NCBI RefSeq assembly: GCF_027943255.1
Contig: NC_072897.1
Coordinates: 25,172,044 to 25,236,043, forward strand
From: Anastrepha obliqua
Lineage: Eukaryota > Arthropoda > Insecta > Diptera > Tephritidae
Direction of reading: 5' to 3'
DNA length: 64,000 nucleotides
The notes beneath the pieces are model-generated. The model saw only the letters and a list, made by a program, of their open reading frames with translations, made no database searches and was not told the origin of the DNA. The position numbers were made by a program, and so were the translations under genes. Positions 51,480 to 61,904 of this stretch are shown one piece after another; the stretch's first letter is position 1, and each line of letters starts with the position of its first letter.

Positions 51480-52790
51480 AAGTAATATTAACATACCTGG
51501 GAAATTTACATGTACTATCGACACCAATACTACTAAAATTAATATTGCTGATAACAGGAACGACCGCAACAATAATAACTGAAGACATTAAAAGTGAGGA
51601 CGGATTTGCCGAAATAAAACTTGACAGCGTACAGGTAATCACCCAAGGAAATAGAAAATATTATTGACGAACTAGAAAATTTAGCGAGGGACTCTAAACT
51701 GACCGAAAAAGAACGAATCCTTACACAGGAATTTGCGACACTACGAACTAAACATTACACATTACTACCACATAAACAAAAAAGAGGACTAATTAACATT
51801 TTAGGTACAACAATGAAATGGCTCTATGAGACTATAGACGACGATGATAGACAAAATATATTGCCATAGACACTATAAATAAGAATATTAAGATTAAAGA
51901 TAACTTTAACAAAACTTTCCAAAATATTCAAAAAGGTATAGAATCAGATAGAAGACAAATTTCATTTAAATTAAATTCAGTACAGCGCGATAATCGAGAC
52001 ATACATAAACAACTTTTGCATCTTGATATTTTAATGAGAATTAAAACACTGAGCAATAGCAGCCCCTGAAGAAATAAACGTATATATCGATATATTTAAA
52101 TTAGTATAGTATAGTATAATACTTTGACTGAAAATTCCGACAAATATAACTATAGCAAAACACATATATATATAACGCCAAACAGAAATTCAGAAAAATT
52201 GCAGTTCAAAAGCGAGCATCTTCTAGAAATTAATAATACAAGATACACATATTCAAAAAATTTATATCAGAAAAACCTGACAGCCTCAAATTCATGTGTA
52301 ATCAAGAAAAATTGTAAGAAAACAAAACATAGTAAGAAAAAAATTATGGAAATCGAGAAAGGCTTATTAATTGTTGTAAACTCAAAAGGAATCGAAATAA
52401 AAAGCACATGTAATGAAAGAACATTAAATTTTATTGGAACTCAGCTTATTTTAATCAAAGATTGTGAAATGCATATAAAGAATAAAACTTACTTAAATTT
52501 AAATAAATCATTTACACAAAAATATGTACGTTACCTTGAATCCAAAATCAATCACACAACTCGAACCTACATTTGACGAATTAATTATTAACCAAATTGA
52601 AAACGGTCAAAAAATTGAAGAACTGACCTTCCACAAAAAATCATATCAAATTAAAATTCGGCTAACAATTCCATTCATTGTAGTAACCACATTCGTTTTA
52701 TTTATAATTTTTATTCATTTTACAAATAAGCATAAAGCCATTCAACTTAATATAAATGCAAAAACCCAGGGCTGTTTTCAATTAAGGGAA
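51480..52790 (+). pseudogene. env: Errantivirus envelope gene, frameshifted
   Basis: Env position, between integrase and the polypurine tract. A signal-like hydrophobic start (LLKLILLITGTTATIITEDI) lies near 51530-51600. A basic cleavage-like site and the following fusion-peptide-like region lie near 51775-51870. A long alpha-helical stretch follows at about 51900-52060. The cysteine-rich C-terminal half is at 52124-52576, and the membrane anchor with a short tail (IPFIVVTTFVLFIIFIHFTN) is at 52524-52765. At least three frame changes and several stops break it. It would encode the membrane glycoprotein of the element. The N-terminal half missing from the env at 31647 is present here, although broken. 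Confidence 0.8.
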
Positions 52791-52795
52791 GGGGA
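52784..52795 (+). promoter_or_regulatory. Polypurine tract
   Basis: AAGGGAAGGGGA immediately precedes the LTR start AGTTATG at 52796. It is the plus-strand primer site used by reverse transcriptase. Confidence 0.88.
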
Positions 52796-53168
52796 AGTTA
52801 TGTCACTCGGCCGTTCCACTCCAAAAATTGGAGTTGACTGGTCGTCGTAACACGACATCCAAGCAAATAAGTATTATTGCACCACTTCATTTCGGAAGTG
52901 ATATGCCAATTAGCTTGCAATGAAAGAAGTGCAACGACACTTACGCAAATGTAGAAATGTACAATTAGTAATAAGAAATATTTAGTTGATTCACCAATTA
53001 TTGTGCAAGTGAACCAACTATTACCAATAAGTATACTTTTGATGATGTAGGCATAACATCATTATAAATGTTAGTTGTAAGAACTCATAAAAGCATTGTA
53101 TTGTATACCGATGACGAATAAAGATGCAAATTGGTTTTTTTAAGCCGCAACTTGCATTTAAACTTGTC
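52796..53168 (+). repeat. 3' LTR of the errantivirus
   Basis: 373 bp, aligning throughout with the palindrome LTRs (TGTCACTCGGCC start, AACTTGTC end), with more differences from them than they show from each other. The second LOA copy begins directly at its end. Confidence 0.88.
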
Positions 53169-54715
53169 TCGTGCGCGTCTCTGGCCAACTTCGAGTGGAT
53201 CAGGTCCGCGATCTACAGCGAAGAGAGTGTACCCCTAAGGAAAACCATCTGCTGGATTCGGGATCCTGTCTACGTGTCCAGAATCCGGGCATCAGCAGGA
53301 GGCTTTGGCGAGTCCTTTCGTACACCAAGAGTAAGCACCGGGAAGGAGAGGAAGGTCTGCTCTTGTGGTGCGAATGGATGAGGTCAGTGCTGATGTCATG
53401 GGCTCACGGTACGGGAACCGTCGGAGTCTCTTCTTTGGGACGGTCCGTTTCCACGTCTTTCCCAAATGATGGGCTCGGACGGTTCCTGTAGCTACCGTCC
53501 TTTAACGGTGACACAGATTAACTTGCAGCATTCCAAAGCCGCTACTGCACTACTAACTAGACGGCTTGCCTAGCTGCACACATTATCCCACATAAGAACA
53601 GTGCAAGAGCCCTGGGTCCTTAGGGGCCGCCTATGTGGCTTAAGCGCGTTGAAAGGGGCCACGTTATTATATGACAGCAGTTTGAGAGTCCTAGGACCGG
53701 TCTTATAGTATCATCCCATCTCACTGTTACGGATCTTGAGCAATTCTGTTGCCCAGACCTATTAGGACTCATCAGGACTTTTCTTCTATATTGCTGTAAG
53801 GCTCTGGAATTCCATTCCAGAATAAGTCAAGGCTTGCCTATCCATATGGTAATTATTAAAAGGCAATTCACAATTAGTTAATTTCTGGGTTCTGTAAGCG
53901 GCGCAGTCTAGGCCTCGTTCCCTGCTCTCTCCACGTCCTCTTGCCTAGGCATACACAACAAGGCCACACAGCCTACGTTTTTAACTGCTAGAAGGCAGAA
54001 GCTGATTGATCTCACCCTATCAAACTCAAAACTTGGGTGGTCAATCAAGAACTGGAGAGTCCTTGCCGAAGATTTGTGCTCAGATCACAGGTACATTGAG
54101 TTTCAGTGTGGCGAGGAGGCACAAATGCCATTGCCCTCTAGAAATCCCAGAAAAACAGACTGGCAGAAGTTTAGGGGGCGTTGCGGGAACTTGACGTGAC
54201 TCCACCAAGACTTCGGAAAAAAAAGGCCATTGAGGCAGATGTTCAGATACTCGGCGCTGCCCTAACTGAATGTTTTGAGTCAGCCTGTCTAATTCGATCT
54301 CTCTCTGACCGGACTCCCGTTCCTTAGTGAATTCGAGAGCTCCAGATGTTGAGGCGTGAGTCGAGAAACTTCTAAACTGGGCCCTCAAGACTAACATTGC
54401 TGAGGACTGGGAGCGATACCGTGAGGTTCAGAAGAACTACAAGAGTCTTATTCGCGAATCGAAAAGAGCCTCCTATAGGGAATTCTGCAGCGTTATTGAA
54501 TATCTGAGTGACACGGCGAAATTGGTTAGGATCCTGAAAAGGGACCCAACTTCAAAGCTGGGGTCACTTGGGAAATCTTATGGCTCCTTCACGGAGTGGC
54601 AAAGTGAGACACTCAGCTTGCTGATGGAATCTCACTTTCCAGGTTATAAGATAAGCGTCAGCCGGCAACAGTCCTTATTGATATAGGCGGTTGTCAGAGC
54701 AGCTACGCAGGCCAC
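53169..54715 (+). mobile_element. LOA-clade LINE, copy 2 (partial)
   Basis: Homologous to 17633 to about 19230. It begins slightly further 5' in ORF1 than copy 1. The parts are ORF1 end (53170-53470), endonuclease start (to about 53755), a 130-bp unrelated block (53762-53890) that replaces about 120 bp of endonuclease, endonuclease end (53891-54200), the linker (54200-54400) and the RT start to about 54710, where it ends. Stops and indels are more numerous than in copy 1. It shows the ancestral base at the endonuclease-RT junction and a TGG in ORF1 where copy 1 has TAG. Confidence 0.85.
53762..53890. other. Foreign block inside LOA copy 2
   Basis: About 130 bp, from ATTAGGACTCATCAGGACTT to TTAGTTAATTTC, has no match in LOA copy 1 at the corresponding place (18235-18355), whose sequence is missing here. 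It may be a small insertion with deletion or a repair patch. It contains TGCTGTAAGGCTCTGGAATTC, a sequence seen near the end of some LINE RT genes, but I cannot assign it. Confidence 0.5.
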
Positions 54716-54889
54716 CATTATGAACAAGGCGTGCGACCCCGTATCGGATAGCAAACAAGCGGTTTGCCAGTGATCAGAACAACCACGAAACTTAATTATA
54801 GCGGTAGATAATATCACTATTTTTGGTTTGTGTGTAACAGATTGAATCTAGAACTCAAACATTCGGTTCAGCAATCCTGTAGGTAAACA

Positions 54890-55200
54890 GTTGGCAAGGT
54901 GGTTTAATGAATATTGGAAGATTCCGTATTAGGAGTTCCGCGGATAGCCTCGCCAACTTGATGAGCAGATGTAATATTACCGGTTGCACCAGTGGTGGCA
55001 TGAATCAGATTATGATGACGTTGATTGCAAATTCTACATGCAGATGTGCTATTACAACGATCTCTGTAAACAATTCAAACACGATTTTGACACTTTAATA
55101 AATTTTGGCAGTTGAGGCCAAATTGCGAAATTTATCACAATAATAAATCTTATGAGCTGCATTACAGTATATGCAGCGCATATGGTTCTGAACTAGCATC
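54890..55200 (-). pseudogene. gag: BEL/Pao gag zinc-knuckle region
   Basis: Minus-strand readings in two frames give CIYCNAAHKIYYCDKF and then, after a frame change, CRDRCNSTSACRICNQRHHN with LIHATTG. The paired C-x2-C...H...C and C-x2-C...HH-x-L(I)H motifs are typical of BEL/Pao gag just before protease. Frames are broken. The Helitron starts a few bases further on, at 55223. Confidence 0.72.
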
Positions 55201-55222
55201 ACGAGTAAGATATATATATATA

Positions 55223-56367
55223 CTAGCGGACCCGACAGACTTCGTTCTGTCAAATAGATTACGAATGTGGCAGTTTATATTTCGACCTTACTCTGCTGAC
55301 CCTCCACATCACTCTATCATCATGGTGACGGTTCTGTTCAGGAGAATTAAAAAAAAGCGTCAGCTCGGGTGACCTAAGTATCTTCACTTCCACGATCTTT
55401 GGCCTTTTGGGACCCACTGAAAACCCCGACAGGGATGTTTGCCAGAGGGATTCAAACTAAGAGGGGAGCTTAAGGTTCAAACCTGATTAAAAAATAATCT
55501 AAAGGGATAGTGGGAGCCTAAAGGTGAAAAATATTTATGAAGTGGGTGCTTCAAGGACAAAACATAGAGATAATTAATTATTTATTGTTATTATTATTAT
55601 TAACATAGGGTTAATAACCGATATAATAAAGAATAATGAAATAAAACGTATATAAGGAGTTTCAGTAATCGCTTTATTGTAAATCAAGTGAATCATAATT
55701 ATTCACAAAAATCTGTTTTATTTTTATTGTAGTGCTTTATGATATACAATGTTCTTTGTTTGATTACCTGGTGAATATACAAACAAGTCTGATGGTTTTC
55801 CGACACTGGAACAGGCAACATACAATTAAGCATGTGAGAAACATGGGTTTTCTAAATTAATTAATAATGTGGTTTTTTTTTTGTTATTCTTCAAATACAT
55901 ACATATGTTTATCTTTTGGTATTCTTAAAATATGTTTGGATTTGTTCAGCCCTGCTTGATTATTCTTAGAATTTGCTTAACTATTTTTATTTATTATTTG
56001 TAAATGAAATCATTGCTTAACTCGTTCTGAAACTAAAACCAAAGAAAGAATATTGCGAGGCCAATCAAATCTATAGCCTTACAGTTTTTTGACTTTTCAA
56101 TTTGGTCAGGTTCACGATATTATTACTTTAGTGTAAACGCATCAGATCCTCCAACGCGAACACGCACACACTCAAACGCGCAATATTTGTATAGGAAAAA
56201 GAAAAGCGCGGTTTTAGGGTTGTCCCGGGAATTATTCGAAATTTTCTCGCCGTAAAAGCCGTCCTTGGACTTCAAGGAACATTTAAAAAAAAGAATTGTA
56301 AGACTGGTCAATGCGTTGTTGAGTTATGCGCTTACCAACACATTTTGCGATTCATTTTTATATTATA
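55223..56367 (-). mobile_element. Helitron with both ends, internally deleted
   Basis: The 3' end is at 55223. In element orientation a GACAGA/TCTGTC hairpin (55234-55251) is followed by GGGTCCG and CTAG (55223-55226), then T, as Helitron 3' ends require. The 5' end region at about 56340-56367 reads TATAATATAAAAATGAATCG, like insect Helitron 5' ends; the first TC is disturbed where a SINE adjoins. The body of about 1.14 kb encodes only a remnant of the helicase C-terminus. Helitrons transpose by rolling-circle replication and insert between A and T. Confidence 0.82.
55724..55860 (-). pseudogene. Helitron helicase, C-terminal remnant
   Basis: The minus strand encodes LENPCFSHA, a stop codon, LYVACSSVGKPSDLFVYSPG and NQTKNIVYHKALQ, then a terminal stop at 55724-55726. 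The block PCFSHGQLYVA(C/L)SRVG is the last conserved motif of the PIF1-type helicase in Helitron Rep-helicase proteins. Here one codon is a stop (TAA) and SR is SS. The rest of the protein, including the HUH nuclease, is deleted. The piece is too short for an ordinary ORF cut-off. Confidence 0.85.
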
Positions 56368-56682
56368 AATAATTGGCGCGCACAGCCTTTTTGGGTATTT
56401 GGCCCAGCTACTCCTCTTATTTGTGGTGTGCGTCTTGATGTTGTTCCAGCAATGGAGGGACCTACAGTTTTAAGCCGACTCCGAACGGCAGATATTTTTA
56501 TGAGGAGCTTTTTCATGGCAGAAATACACTCGGAGGTTTCCCATTGCCTGCGGAGGGGTCCCCGCTATTAGAAAAATGTTTTTTCTTTAATTTTGGTGTT
56601 TCACCGAGATTTGAACCTACGTTCTCTCTGTGATTTCCGAATGGTAGTCACGCACCAACACATTCGGCTACGGCGGCCGCCA
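56368..56682 (-). mobile_element. tRNA-derived SINE, second near-complete copy
   Basis: Same layout as 50619-50956: head with GCCGTAGCCGAATGTGTTGG (right end), box B-like GGTTCAAATCTCGG, shared body, and GCGCCAATTATTT at the left end. It abuts the 5' end of the Helitron. I could not find a target duplication, so the original flanks may have been lost or the insertion lies exactly at the Helitron border. Confidence 0.87.
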
Positions 56683-56732
56683 TCGCAAGTAATGCTTTTG
56701 TATATTTTCCAGCTGATTTGTGTGTAGCACAC

Positions 56733-57020
56733 TTACCCATCATTGCATGTACAGGGGGCGTAGTAAGCATTGCTAAGGGGTAGATCCATTTCTGGTAACC
56801 TTATTGCGGCAGTCGCATTAATTGATGTGGACACGGGTTGTGTTGCGGATCCCATACGACCTTTTTGTACACGTCTAAAGTTGGCCAAAGCTGTTTCATA
56901 CCAGGTTTCAGCTTGAAGTAGCGCGTTCGGCCCCACTTGAATAGTGTTGAATCGACTTCACTGGTCTTGCAGAAGTTGCAAATGGCTTGATAAATTGTCG
57001 ATATCCATTGAAAATGCATC
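56733..57020 (-). pseudogene. gag: BEL/Pao gag N-terminal region
   Basis: The frame at 56733-56936 reads WYETALANFRRVQKGRMGSA, then AAIRLPEMDLPLSN. The I-R-L-P-x-(I/M)-(D/E)-L-P segment is the conserved start of the BEL/Pao gag core. An overlapping frame (56801-57019) covers the upstream part. With 54890-55200 it probably forms one minus-strand BEL/Pao gag interrupted by the Helitron and the SINE, although the middle of gag is missing. Confidence 0.6.
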
Positions 57021-57369
57021 GTCTATATTTTTCGTCATGTATCTTTTAATAGCATTGAGGGCTCGTTGATTGTTGCGGTTGTAGCTGTAGTTGAATTTTT
57101 AGCTGTGAAAGCAGGATATCCGGCTTTATTCGGGAAAAATATAAATCAAGTTATTCCCCGCAATTGGCATAAACAAACTTTTCTGCTCCAAAATAAATTT
57201 TTTTCTTATTTAATTTTTCAAAATATTTCCCTTTACCATATATAAATACATACATATGTATTTTCAATGAAGCCCATTTATTCATAGAAAATTATCACAA
57301 GTAAAAAAAGTTGATACTCAGTGTTTATAATTAAAACAGACTTCAATAAAGCGGTAAGCTCTACACTTG
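57021..57369. other. Unassigned AT-rich stretch
   Basis: No recognised content. It separates the BEL/Pao gag piece from the env remnant. Confidence 0.5.
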
Positions 57370-58260
57370 TATATATAATTTGATTTATATTCTCCTGAAA
57401 TAAATATTGCTCCTTGTTTTATAATTTCGATATGAGAATTTCTTTGTTTTATTTTTTTACACTTTCCTTGTGTTTTATTTATAATTTCTGATAGACATGT
57501 TTTGTTTTGTTTATTTTACAATAAGTGTTCTGTTTTACAATTTTGTACTTTAAAAATTCATTATTACATTGTATTATGTGCTTATCAGTAATTAGTTTAC
57601 CATCTATTTGAGTTACAACTCCAGTTTGATAATATTTACAAGTAAATTTTATTTTCGGATATTTTGTATAAGTACAAAGTAAGAAATGTCCATTAAGTCC
57701 TTTTATTGGTTTAGCTACTGCGTCTCCTTTACTATTTTGTACTGTATTAGTTAGCTCTGTTATTATTTTAAAAATTTCTGAATTTGTTGTAAACTGTTTA
57801 TTGTTATTTGTAAATAATTATTCTAATTCAACGCTAATTTTTACAAAATCATCATTCATCAGATGTTCCTGCGATCAATTTCCAAAGAGTTCCTAGTTCA
57901 TTAATACCTCTTTTTTGTCTGATAGGGTTTTGTTTTCGTTGTCCTAAAAATGTTTTAATTACTAGAATTTCTGATTCAGATCCTAAATTTCTGATTTCTA
58001 TTTGATGATTGTTATTTTCGTTATAACGAACATTGTTATAAAAACTTTGTTTTCCCTGTTCTATAATGTTTTCATAATATGTTAAATTCGTGATATGAAA
58101 AATGTACTCATATTCTTCATTAATCGATACGTCTCCGCCTCAATCAATACATAATCTTGTCGAGTGTAGTCTATAATGTCGGCTGCGGCTGAGCCATTTA
58201 ATGTAGCAAGTATTAGAAATATCATTTTGAAAATCTATATATGCACGTAAAAAACACAAT
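57370..58260 (-). pseudogene. env: Errantivirus env remnant, another lineage
   Basis: The minus strand, in broken frames, reads CTYTKYPKIKFTCKYYQTGV and QIDGKLITDKHIIQCNNEFL near 57560-57680. The pattern (Y-x-K-Y-P-K...C...DGKL...I-x-C-x-N-x-F) is shared with the env at 31647-32375 but the sequence differs strongly. Other parts (57890-57960 and 58050-58180) carry a basic-looking KQKRG-type site and polar stretches expected of the N-terminal half. No LTR or pol is adjacent, so this is an isolated fossil. Confidence 0.65.
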
Positions 58261-58539
58261 TATTTAATATTACCTTTGTGTATAATTCTATGCCCATTAT
58301 TATTTACTATTTCATTTCTTAAATTTTCTTTAACTTGTTGCTATTCAGTTTTGTTTTACCCTACAATCCTTTCATAATACTATTAAATTAAAATGTTGAC
58401 CTGCACTAACCAGATACAGAACATCGCAGAATAAAATAGCGAGTTCATTGAGTATTTTGTATTTTAATAGTTAAAAATTTAAATATTTATCAAGTGCAAA
58501 ACGATTATCGAGACACAATAAATTGAAGTATAGTTTGAA

Positions 58540-60560
58540 GTGAGTAATATTGCTAGACTCACTGCTAAAACCAGATGGTACTTATACGGACTCAAAATCA
58601 GAAGTGTACGATGTTCTCTTTTCAACACATTTCCCTGACTCCAGGAATGTTGTTGGTCAAAGCTCTATCGATCAATCTGATCATGTCAATATAATTACCA
58701 GCAGACGTGATTGGTTTATTGCATCCAGGATAGTTAAAGAGGAAACGATAAGGTTCGCCTTCTCGTCATTCGAAGACTTTAAGTCCCCAGGACCCGATGG
58801 CATGTCTTGCGCACGCTTATGTTCCACAATTGTGTCGTTTGGTAAAAGTTGTATTTGCCCCAAAGCCAGGCTAGGACAGCTACGCTTTACCAAAAAGTTT
58901 CAGACCTATAAGCCTGACATCGTTTATGCTTAAGGGTCTGGAACGTATGGTGGAGAAGCACATTAGGACGAGGGTTCTAAGTCGAAACCCTCTCAACGCC
59001 AGACAACATGCTTATCAAAGTAGGAAATCTTGCGAATCGGCTCTGCATGAGTGCGTTAGCATAATCGAAAAAGGGCTGGAAACAAGAGAGTACACTCTTG
59101 GTGTGTTTGTGGACATTGAAGGAGCTTTCGACAATGCTACCTTTGACTCTATGTGCTCTTCTATCAGAAGTCATGGAGTAGAAGAAATCATTGTCAGATG
59201 GATCCACTCTATGCTATCCAAAAGACTGCTTACCATGGATAGAGAAAGCGATGAAGGAGTCAGGGTTGAGGTTAAGAAGGGTTGCCCACAAGGCGGTGTA
59301 CTCTCTCCCCTTCTCTGGTGCTTCGTGGTGGACTCTCTTCTTAATGATCTGCAGGAAATTGGACACATCCAAGCCTTGCACAACATCTGGTGATGCCCTT
59401 AATGCCATTCTGAACTTGCAACCTCTAGATCTTCAAATTCGAAAGGAAGCAATGAAGGCGGCGTACAGGCTCAAGTTAAACAGTTCTCGGGGCGGTGCAC
59501 ACTGTTCTCGATGCCGGTGGACAATCGGTTGCCTGTCGTTAGTATCGGTAGGAAGTATGATGTTTTGATTCCAGATAGAGATCAATTGTTAAGTCCAGAG
59601 AACCTATTAACGGGATACCAGCACACTTTCTACACCGACGGACTCAAAACCAGCGATGGAGGCAGATCTGGATGATACTTAGACGAAGACACTAAGTACT
59701 CCTATGCCACAAGACAGTTGGCCAGGGTATTCCTTATGGAAGTGTATGCCACTGGCTAATTGAGAAAAAGTTTCCGGGCAATAGTATTGGAATTTGTAGT
59801 GACAGTCAAGCTGCACTGAAAGCCCTTGCTAACCCACGAACTCTTCGAAGTTAGTCGGTGAATGTAAGATAAAACTGAACACTGAACACAGCAAAGTTAG
59901 TATTATTTGGGTGCCTGGACATTGTGGTATTGCAGGGAACGAGTTAGCTGATAAATTGGCAAATGAAGGCTCTGCAAGTATGCCACTAGGCCCTGAACCC
60001 TTTCTAGGTGTCAATTCCGCATCGATTCAACTATGGATTGACGCCTTCATGAGGTCTACTCACAGAGGTCGTTGGTCTGAGTAAAACTCGTGCAGAGTAG
60101 CCAAGTGCTTTGTGAAAGAACCAAACAGGAAAACAGCGACCGTCCTCATGATCAACTCAGCAGGAAGAACCTGAGAGTACTGGTGGGTGTAATCACAGGG
60201 CACAACGTCGGTGGTCAGCATATGGCTACCATGGGGGTCGTGGACAGCCCGATATGGCTATCCTGTCTTGAGAATGACGACACTGCAGAGCATATTCTCT
60301 GTAGCTGTCCTGCGTTTTCCAGAATCAGACTTAGGATATTGGGTTGCGATACACTGAGTATGGACAAAGTTCATACTCTTCCTCTTCCGGATCTCTTAAA
60401 ATTCATCAATGAATCCAAGAGATTTGTGGAAGAGTGACCTCAAACTAATTTATCCGATTTTACCATCCACCTTTTATCTTTCCTATCTCTTTTCTTTCTA
60501 CTGATTTCAATTCGGATGTAGTACAATGTTCTACTGACTGAGTGCTTGGACTTGTCCAAC
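58540..60560 (+). mobile_element. LOA-like LINE, third copy (diverged, 5'-truncated)
   Basis: Plus strand, related to but clearly different from 17633-21702. It starts in the RT fingers region (58550-58933; SFEDFKSPGPDGM). The palm is at 58926-59393 (FVDIEGAFDNATFDSMC, KKGCPQGGVLSPLLWCFVVD). Next a deletion removes YADD and the thumb: the sequence jumps near 59390 to ALNAILNLQPLDLQIRKEAM. RNase H remnants follow (59620-60085; WVPGHCGIAGNELADKLANE), then the terminal Cys/His region at 60090-60437 and a 3' UTR resembling that of copy 1 (GTAGTACAATG, GAGTGCTTG) to about 60560. The polymerase cannot be active. Confidence 0.85.
60090..60437 (+). pseudogene. LOA-like ORF2 C-terminal zinc region
   Basis: The 115-residue end of the ORF2 of the third LOA-like element: RVLVGVITGHNVGGQHMATM, then CLENDDTAEHILCSCPAFSR. 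The Cys/His series (C...H-x4-C-x-C) parallels the end of the 913-residue protein at 18885-21626. One cysteine of the usual C-x2-C pair reads C-L-E-N here. It is thought to bind nucleic acid. Confidence 0.75.
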
Positions 60561-60619
60561 CCCCCAAAAATCTAATCTAATTTTTCATTTTTATACTTTC
60601 ATATTTTTATTTCTGTCTT

Positions 60620-60715
60620 ATGTCAGTTCGACAGCCGAATGCGTAGGTGTGTGACTACTACTCGGAACTCAGAGAGAACGTAGCTTCGAATATCGGTGAA
60701 ACACCAAAATTAAGA
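60620..60715 (+). repeat. SINE head, plus strand
   Basis: ACAGCCGAATGCGTAGGTGT (box A-like) and CGTAGCTTCGAATATCGGTG (box B-like) followed by AAACACCAAAATTAAGAAAA match the tRNA-related head of the SINE family, diverged. The body is missing. Confidence 0.75.
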
Positions 60716-60904
60716 AAAAGTTTTTTTTGCCCAGTATTGAATAATTATCGATATGGCACTTCAGGGTCTTCATGTCCCAAAGCAAAATATTTTTATAACA
60801 ACATATTGCCAGTAAATTCCTCAGCTGGCGCTGCAGAAACTTTATTTTTCACAAGGTTTGTTTTATTAGCAATTTTCGTATTACCTTTATTTTTTATATT
60901 ACCG

Positions 60905-61118
60905 TTAAATTCATCTTTGGGTACTCTGGAAACTTTTGGTTCAAAAGGATTTTTTTGTTTTTGGGTACCATGGAAACTCTTGCTTCTAAAGGAATTTTTA
61001 TTTTTGATTTTTGAATTTTTATATTTTTTTTATTTACCGCCGGGTACCTTGAAAGCTTATGACCTGAGGGTTTTTATTTTTGGATACCTTGGAAAATTTT
61101 GGTTCCAAAGGATTTTAT
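60905..61118 (+). repeat. Degenerate tandem repeat
   Basis: Four diverged units beginning GGGTAC(C/T) or GGATACC at about 60919, 60963, 61041 and 61081, each followed by TGGAAACTTTTGGTTC-like sequence and a T-rich run. Unit lengths are about 40-78 bp. It lies just upstream of the mariner piece. Confidence 0.6.
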
Positions 61119-61289
61119 CATCCAACTTCCACTAAAAAAATAATTGTCATTGAGATAATTTATTTTTTGAGACTTTTTTGCGGCCTGAAGCTATTGCTTG
61201 CTCTTTACCGCTTTTTACCATTCGCAATGAGAAAATTTTCACTGTTGAAAAAGTTTTTAACAAGTAAAACGACAAAATCTATGCTAAAA

Positions 61290-61680
61290 CTTCCAAAGAC
61301 GCAGCCCAGTAATGTTTTGGTGGGGTGTCTTGTAAAGGCGTTACAACTCTTTATTTTTGCGAAGAAAGTGTTAAGACCGGGGCAAAAATGTACCAGGAGG
61401 ATGTCTTAGAGGGCGTGGTGAAGCAGTCTCTTCAGTGGAGAGCGTTGGATCTTCCGTCAAGTTTCCGCTCCAGCCAAAAGTCAAAAACCACCCAGCAGTG
61501 GCTAAAAAACAATATTCCTGGGTACATAGCCGCAGAAGATCGGCCATCTGGAAGCCCAGATCTGAGTCCATTGGACTACAGTTTGTGATCAGCGACATTA
61601 ATATCCAAGGAAACCGTTCGTGCTGCAATAGCTGAATGGCTTAAATGGTGACCATTTCGAATGAACGTTAAACAAGGTTA
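61290..61680 (+). pseudogene. Tc1/mariner-type transposase, C-terminal fragment
   Basis: Frames read MLKLPKTQPSNVLVGCLVKA, then, after a shift, GVTTLYFCEESVKTGAKMYQ with EDVLEGVVKQS, and SSQKSKTTQQWLKNNIPGYI with AAEDRPSGSPDLSPLDYSL. The last block, (P-S-x-S-P-D-L-x-P-L-D-Y), carries the final catalytic aspartate of DDD/DDE Tc1/mariner transposases. Stops follow, then VKQGYF-like terminal residues to about 61670. The N-terminal half and terminal repeats are not found. Confidence 0.78.
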
Positions 61681-61904
61681 TTTTATACTTACTCGTACAT
61701 GATTAAATAAAACTAATTTCATGAAAAAAGGTATTATAATATCATATCCTCAACTTGTAACAGAACTTATGGCAGGACTAAGTACATTGATATTGTGTTT
61801 ACTTAACAACTATTTCACAATGAAGCGTAGGCATTGCATCAGGCTATGTTGCGTGGACAAATAAGAAATTTTAACGGAAAAATCATATCAATTTTATAAA
61901 GAAC

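Larger units (their letters stand above)
50150..53168 (+). mobile_element. Errantivirus 3' half (integrase, env, 3' LTR)
   Basis: Plus-strand sequence running from the RNase H-integrase linker (about 50190) through integrase, env and a polypurine tract to a 373-bp LTR (52796-53168) of the same family as the palindrome LTRs. Together with the left palindrome arm it has the parts of one 17.6/297-like element, with RT/RNase H missing. The SINE at 50619-50956 interrupts integrase. Frameshifts are frequent. Confidence 0.85.
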
